DNA of 64,000 nt. Origin: Tenacibaculum singaporense. GTDB lineage: Bacteria > Bacteroidota > Bacteroidia > Flavobacteriales > Flavobacteriaceae. Made by a program: the position numbers and the translations under genes. Numbering within the stretch: position 1 is the first letter of the stretch; every line of letters starts with the position of its first letter. Positions 59,466 through 64,000 of the stretch are shown here, piece by piece. The notes under the pieces are model-generated. The model ran no database searches, was not told where the DNA came from, and saw only the letters and a program-made list of their open reading frames with translations. The stretch covers positions 2,051,001-2,115,000 of the forward strand of contig NZ_CP032548.1 in NCBI RefSeq assembly GCF_003867015.1. The letters are read 5' to 3'.

Positions 59466-61909
59466 TGCCATATTTCATCGACGTCATATTACCCATTCCG
59501 TTACAAAAAACGTTTACCTATACGGTAACCGAAGCAGAAGCTTCTTTTTTAAAAAAAGGAATGCGTGTAGCGGTTTCTTTCGGAAAAAGTAAGATTTATA
59601 CTGCCTTGGTGTTTAACATTCACCAAAATGCACCCGAATTATATGAGGCCAAAGACATTCATCAAATTTTAGATGATACGCCTATTATAACGGAACAACA
59701 ACTAAAACACTGGCAGTGGATTTCGAGCTATTATATGTGTTCATTAGGAGATGTGTACAGGGCAGCTTTACCTTCAGCATTTTTGCTAGAAAGTGAAACC
59801 ATCATCTATAAAAATGAAAACTTTGAAGAGGAAGCAATACTAACCGATGAGGAGTTTTTAATTTTTGAAGCTTTACAGCATCATTCACAGTTAACCATTC
59901 ATCAGGTTGCTGATATTTTAGGAAAGAAAACCGTACTTCCTATCATTAACGGATTGATTGAGAAGAACGCAATTTACATTAAAGAAGAAATTTACGAAAC
60001 GTACAAACCTAAACTGGTTAAGTATGTTCGGTTACATAACAACTATAACTCAAATGAAGGCTTACAAACGCTTCTAGAGGAACTTTCAAGAGCGAAAAAG
60101 CAACGAGAAGCTGTGTTAACGTATTTTCAGTTAGCAGCGGCTAAAAAGCCAATAAAAGCAAAAGATTTAGAAGAACAATCGGGAGCTTCTTCAACAGTTT
60201 TAAAAGCCTTGGTAGAGAAAGATATTTTTGAGTTTTATCATATTCAAACCGATCGTATCAATTATCAAGGAGAAACGAATCAGATAAAAGAACTGAATGA
60301 ATTTCAGCAGGAAGCCTTCAATCAAATAAAAACTTCTTTTGAAACACAACAGGTAAGTTTATTACACGGGGTTACAGGCTCTGGTAAAACAGAAATTTAT
60401 GTAAAACTAATTAAAGAAGTGATTGCTGAAGGAAAACAGGTGTTGTTTTTACTACCAGAAATCGCCTTAACAACCCAAATCATTACCCGTTTACAAAATT
60501 ATTTTGGAAATTTTATTTCGGTATTCCATTCAAAATATTCGATGAACGAACGGGTAGAGGTGTGGAATAATGTGTTAGAAAATAAACCGAAAGCGCAGGT
60601 TATTTTAGGAGCGCGTTCTTCGTTGTTTTTACCATTTTCAAACTTAGGGTTGATTGTGGTAGATGAAGAACACGAAACGTCGTACAAGCAATTTGAGCCG
60701 TCACCACGTTACAATGCGCGTGATGCTTCAGTAGTATTAGGTCATTTACACCAAGCAAAAGTATTGTTAGGTTCTGCAACACCATCAATAGAGAGTTATT
60801 TTAATGCTGAGCAAAACAAATACGGATTTATAGAATTAACGCGTCGTTTCGGGAACATTCAGTTGCCTAAAATCGAGCTGATAGACATTAAAGAAAAGCA
60901 TCGAAAAAAGGAAATGAATGGTCATTTTTCGGATCGTTTATTAAAAATGATTACGGAAGCGTTGGAGGAAAAAGAGCAGGTTATTTTATTTCAAAACCGA
61001 CGTGGATTTTCGCCTGTGGTAGAGTGTACAACTTGTGGTGTTTCTCCTCAATGTCCGAATTGTGATGTGAGTTTAACCTATCATAAATTCCGTAAAGAGT
61101 TAAAATGTCATTATTGCCATTACCAACGTGCAATGCCGAATAGCTGTGGAGCTTGTGGAAGTGCTACCTTAGATACCAAAGGTTTTGGAACGGAGCAAAT
61201 AGAATTGGAACTTAAAGAGCTATTTCCGAACCATACTATTGGACGAATGGACTTGGATACCACCCGAGGAAAATATGGGTATCAAAAGATTATTGGAGCT
61301 TTTGAAGCGCAAGAAATTGATATTTTGGTAGGAACGCAAATGCTTTCGAAAGGGTTGGATTTTGAAAATGTATCGTTGGTAGGAATCCTGAATGCGGATT
61401 CTATGCTAAACTTCCCTGATTTTAGAGCTCATGAACGTGCCTTTCAGTTGATGGTGCAAGTATCGGGTAGGGCAGGACGTACCAAAAAACAAGGGAATGT
61501 AGCCATACAAACCTACAACCCATACCATCAGATTTTGCAGCAGGTATCTACCAATAATTATACAGAAATGTATAAAGAACAATTGCAAGATCGTTGGCAG
61601 TTTCATTATCCGCCATACTATCGCTTGATAAAAATAACCTTAAAACACAAAGATTACACGCGTGTTGATAACGGTATCAACTGGTTAGCAAAAGCGTTAC
61701 AAAATGTGTTTCACGAAAATGTATTAGGCCCCACAGCACCTGCGATTTCTCGTATTCGAAACCAGTATATTAAAAATTTAGTGATCAAAATTCCACCAAA
61801 ACAATCGTTGGGAAAAACCAAAGAGCAGTTACAAAAAATTAAAAATACCTTTGAAGCTGTAAAAGATTTTAGACCGATCCGTTTTATTATTGATGTGGAT
61901 GCTTATTAG
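59465..61909 (+). CDS. priA: Primosomal replication restart helicase PriA
   Basis: 814 residues. A DNA-binding N-terminal domain (PYFIDVILPIPLQKTFTYTV) is followed by the helicase core: Walker A LLHGVTGSGKTEIYVK, DEEH box VVDEEHETSYKQF, and ATPSIESYFN. The zinc-binding insertion holds eight Cys in pairs (CTTCGVSPQCPNC; CHYCHYQ; SCGACGS). The later motifs GTQMLSKGLDFENV and VSGRAGRTKKQG complete it. It restarts stalled replication forks. Its start overlaps the upstream lipoprotein stop by one base. Confidence 0.96.
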   Translation: MPYFIDVILPIPLQKTFTYTVTEAEASFLKKGMRVAVSFGKSKIYTALVFNIHQNAPELYEAKDIHQILDDTPIITEQQLKHWQWISSYYMCSLGDVYRAALPSAFLLESETIIYKNENFEEEAILTDEEFLIFEALQHHSQLTIHQVADILGKKTVLPIINGLIEKNAIYIKEEIYETYKPKLVKYVRLHNNYNSNEGLQTLLEELSRAKKQREAVLTYFQLAAAKKPIKAKDLEEQSGASSTVLKALVEKDIFEFYHIQTDRINYQGETNQIKELNEFQQEAFNQIKTSFETQQVSLLHGVTGSGKTEIYVKLIKEVIAEGKQVLFLLPEIALTTQIITRLQNYFGNFISVFHSKYSMNERVEVWNNVLENKPKAQVILGARSSLFLPFSNLGLIVVDEEHETSYKQFEPSPRYNARDASVVLGHLHQAKVLLGSATPSIESYFNAEQNKYGFIELTRRFGNIQLPKIELIDIKEKHRKKEMNGHFSDRLLKMITEALEEKEQVILFQNRRGFSPVVECTTCGVSPQCPNCDVSLTYHKFRKELKCHYCHYQRAMPNSCGACGSATLDTKGFGTEQIELELKELFPNHTIGRMDLDTTRGKYGYQKIIGAFEAQEIDILVGTQMLSKGLDFENVSLVGILNADSMLNFPDFRAHERAFQLMVQVSGRAGRTKKQGNVAIQTYNPYHQILQQVSTNNYTEMYKEQLQDRWQFHYPPYYRLIKITLKHKDYTRVDNGINWLAKALQNVFHENVLGPTAPAISRIRNQYIKNLVIKIPPKQSLGKTKEQLQKIKNTFEAVKDFRPIRFIIDVDAY

Positions 61910-61928
61910 ATGGTTTTTTTAAACCTTT

Positions 61929-62459
61929 TTATTTAACTAAGAAAACTTTTGATGATTTTCCTGTTTTTCGATTAAATTTATCAATATCATTCAAGTTTTT
62001 AAAGTCTCGGTGCAGAATAGTAGATATTTCATTTGATAGTTTTCTAATATCATTACGGTATTGTTTCCCTATTTCTTGAATTTCTAAATCATTACTGAAC
62101 TCATACTCAGTTTCTAAATTTTTTAGAAAAATATTCAATTCTGTTAACTTATTTCTTAAGTCGTCTGAATACCAAATATTAGACAAAACTGTAGTAGCTA
62201 ATTTAACCATAAATTCATGGTAAATATCTATACTTCCCAAAATAAATGACCAAGGCTTCTCTTTTTCTTTAGTAGAAACTTTTAGTAAGCTTGTTATGTT
62301 AATTACTTGTTCATAAGCATGTAATCTTCGTTCTGTTACTTTTTCAAAGTATTTTAATTTATAATCAGATTTCTGCAAAAGTCTTTGAAAATATGCAGTG
62401 AAAAATGAAGTAACTAATGAACTTGAAAGTATAGTTATTATTATTTCCTCTGTAGTCAT
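61929..62459 (-). CDS. Membrane-anchored helical protein, hypothetical
   Basis: 176 residues: one N-terminal hydrophobic helix (IIITILSSSLVTSFFTAYF, about 5-24) and a mostly helical, charged body (KYFEKVTERRLHAYEQVI; LTELNIFLKNLETEYEF). No known motif. Convergent with priA. Confidence 0.65.
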   Translation of the reverse strand: MTTEEIIITILSSSLVTSFFTAYFQRLLQKSDYKLKYFEKVTERRLHAYEQVINITSLLKVSTKEKEKPWSFILGSIDIYHEFMVKLATTVLSNIWYSDDLRNKLTELNIFLKNLETEYEFSNDLEIQEIGKQYRNDIRKLSNEISTILHRDFKNLNDIDKFNRKTGKSSKVFLVK

Positions 62460-62594
62460 TTAATTTAAAAATTATTTGTTGGTAGTGAAGTTAACAGAAA
62501 TTAAGTTGAGATTCAAACTGGATAGAGTTTTGAAAATTTTTAATAACCAAAAACCCCATTTTTTATTTGTTTTGTGTATATGTGTTAAGAATTG

Positions 62595-63188
62595 CTATTG
62601 ATAGCCGATAACATCTTTTCTTACGGTCTTTCTCCATTTTCTTCCAAATTTTAAATCTAAAGTTTTAAAAATCCTTGTATTGTAATCAATTAAACATTCA
62701 GGTAGTCTTGCTTCGCAACCAAAATCATAATATTCAACACCATATTTTCTTTCAAATCTTTTATCTTTTTTAGTAGTAGCTATGGGGGCAATTCCACCCA
62801 TTAAATAAAGTTTGGCTTTACCAGTTTTCCAATCTGATGATGCTTTCTTTTTATTCAGTTTACACTTAGCATTAACAACTATATGTTTAGGTCTTTTATA
62901 GTTTAGCCATTTAGATTTAAAGACAAATTCTTGGACATCATAATCTCCTGCAATTATAACTAAATGATATTCAGATTTTTTGTTTTTGGTAATAAATTTA
63001 AAATAACCTAAGCTATCTGCTTTAATAAAATCAGTACTACCTTTTTCAGAGATAACTATTTCTCCTACTGGTTTTTTGCGAGTGATAGAAGAAATAATTT
63101 TCCCTCTTATTGTATCGTTTGATTGTGAATGTCCTATAGTTATAAACGCTAGAAGACAAATTGTTAGCAGTATTGTTTTCTTTTTCAT
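62595..63188 (-). CDS. Secreted carboxypeptidase-regulatory-like protein
   Basis: 197 residues from the ATG at 63188, which starts a signal peptide (KKTILLTICLLAFITIGHSQ). An ATG at 63203 would overlap the SDR stop codon. The first domain looks like a carboxypeptidase-regulatory beta-sandwich (GKIISSITRKKPVGEIVISE; GSTDFIKADSLGYFKFITK; HLVIIAGDYDVQEFVFK), common on Bacteroidota exported proteins. The remainder (about 110-197) is unrecognised. It lies downstream of the SDR gene. Confidence 0.68.
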   Translation of the reverse strand: MKKKTILLTICLLAFITIGHSQSNDTIRGKIISSITRKKPVGEIVISEKGSTDFIKADSLGYFKFITKNKKSEYHLVIIAGDYDVQEFVFKSKWLNYKRPKHIVVNAKCKLNKKKASSDWKTGKAKLYLMGGIAPIATTKKDKRFERKYGVEYYDFGCEARLPECLIDYNTRIFKTLDLKFGRKWRKTVRKDVIGYQ

Positions 63189-63199
63189 ATTAATCTTCA

Positions 63200-63925
63200 T
63201 CAAAAATTACGAATATCCACAATATCCCCATTTTGTAGTTTGTTTTGGGTGTCTATGGTAAAAATGGTTTCAGCAACGTACTCAGGAGTGTACAACTGGT
63301 CGTTTTCTTTTAAATCGATAAAGCGTTGTACGTTTTTAAAATCTTTTTCATCGGTACTTCTAATATCAGTTTGCATGTTGGTATCTACCACACCAGGGTA
63401 AATTGCATTGCATTTTACGCCATGTTCAAGCTCGTTTTGTTCCGCAGCAATGGTTTTGGTCATCATATCAATCGCAGCTTTAGACGTGCAGTAAATACTC
63501 CAACCTTCATACGGTTTTACCGCAGCTCCAGAAGAAATACTAATAATTTGTTTTTTACAGGTTAACTGTTGTGTGGCTTCAATAAACAAACTCGATAAAA
63601 TAAGTGGAGTAGTGGTATTCAAATGAATACTTTTGGCAATATCTTCCGAAGGAATATTTTCTAGGTTCGCTATGGTACCGAGTCTTCCCGCATTATTCAC
63701 CAAGGTAATCGATGAAACTTCCAATTTCTGAATTTCGTCTAATAACATTTTAAACGTGTTGTGTGTGGCTTTGGTATCAGATAAATCCACAGAAAGCTGT
63801 ACCACATTTTCCAAATCGACAATGCTTCTGGATAGTGAGTATACTCTGTAATTTTCTTGTACGTATTTTTCGGCTAAGGCTTTACCGATTCCTTTACTTC
63901 CTCCGGTGATGATGATTATATTCAT
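63200..63925 (-). CDS. Short-chain dehydrogenase/reductase
   Basis: 241 residues of the classical SDR fold: IIITGGSKGIGKALAE (cofactor motif), NNAGRLG, ISISSGAAVKPYEG with the catalytic Ser, and YCTSKAAIDMM (YxxxK). PGVVDTNMQTDI is the usual segment after the active site. It resembles benzil-reductase/sepiapterin-reductase-like members, but the substrate is not defined. NAD(P) preference was not determined. Confidence 0.93.
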   Translation of the reverse strand: MNIIIITGGSKGIGKALAEKYVQENYRVYSLSRSIVDLENVVQLSVDLSDTKATHNTFKMLLDEIQKLEVSSITLVNNAGRLGTIANLENIPSEDIAKSIHLNTTTPLILSSLFIEATQQLTCKKQIISISSGAAVKPYEGWSIYCTSKAAIDMMTKTIAAEQNELEHGVKCNAIYPGVVDTNMQTDIRSTDEKDFKNVQRFIDLKENDQLYTPEYVAETIFTIDTQNKLQNGDIVDIRNF

Positions 63926-63969
63926 AGAGTAAAAATAGGGAAATATTGGTAGTTGTACTCTAAATTGTG

Positions 63970-63998
63970 AGATTTCTCCCTTCGGTCGAAATGACGAG
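63970..63998. repeat. Flavobacterial hairpin repeat, copy 3 (cut by window end)
   Basis: AGATTTCTCCCTTCGGTCG followed by AAATGACGAG matches the right half of the repeat at 32565-32633. The left half lies beyond the window. Confidence 0.6.
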
Positions 63999-64000
63999 TA

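Overview
The window is AT-rich chromosomal DNA from a marine-type member of the Flavobacteriaceae (Bacteroidota), perhaps Tenacibaculum-like, although the genus is a guess. The clade call rests on promoter boxes of the TAnnTTTG type, many 'SC'-type lipoprotein signals, a BtuB/BtuG-like outer-membrane pair, tandem FtsX permeases, DUF4252 genes beside an ECF sigma factor, and hairpin repeats of a kind common in flavobacterial intergenic DNA. No rRNA, tRNA, CRISPR array, transposase, integrase or prophage gene was seen.

Layout. 0-7 kb: an ECF sigma gene cut off from its downstream partner by the window edge, the ddl-coaD-M14 peptidase operon, a divergent PASTA protein-rluD pair, and an amino-acid permease with striking palindromes at both ends. 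7-13 kb: an OYE-type reductase and a tight six-gene operon (PuuE-like deacetylase, SMP-30-like propeller, cupin, DoxX, GNAT, small cupin-like) divergent from an AraC regulator. 13-24 kb: an accessory region with a class B1 metallo-beta-lactamase, DinB, a DKNYY-repeat lipoprotein, an outer-membrane barrel, an alpha/beta hydrolase, YciI, two unknowns and an HNH-ATPase fusion. All these genes lie on the minus strand. Between 16.8 and 23.8 kb they are separated by four related repeats carrying a terminator like that of the neighbouring core gene trmH, alternating with large imperfect palindromes. This resembles an integron-like cassette array without a visible integrase and is the most unusual part of the window.

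24-42 kb: trmH, a dense patch of small palindromic repeats, two secreted amidohydrolase-fold proteins, a Ycf48-like propeller, patatin-DUF72, an S41 peptidase, an ECF sigma/membrane protein/DUF4252 cluster, an M1 aminopeptidase, and a lipoprotein whose start codon lies in a 15-bp inverted repeat. 42-51 kb: cobalamin salvage. A cobU-cobT-cobS-cobC operon ends in a BtuF-like lipoprotein. A second BtuF-like protein without a signal peptide is transcribed the other way. A promoter plus cobalamin riboswitch then controls a BtuB-type receptor and a BtuG-like surface propeller.

51-64 kb: a MacAB-type exporter (one ATPase, two FtsX permeases, one adaptor), gcvT, a TlpA-like thioredoxin, a VF530-family protein, an alpha/beta hydrolase, priA and a short-chain dehydrogenase, with several uncharacterised genes. 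Functions are assigned from motifs and family knowledge. No database search was run.
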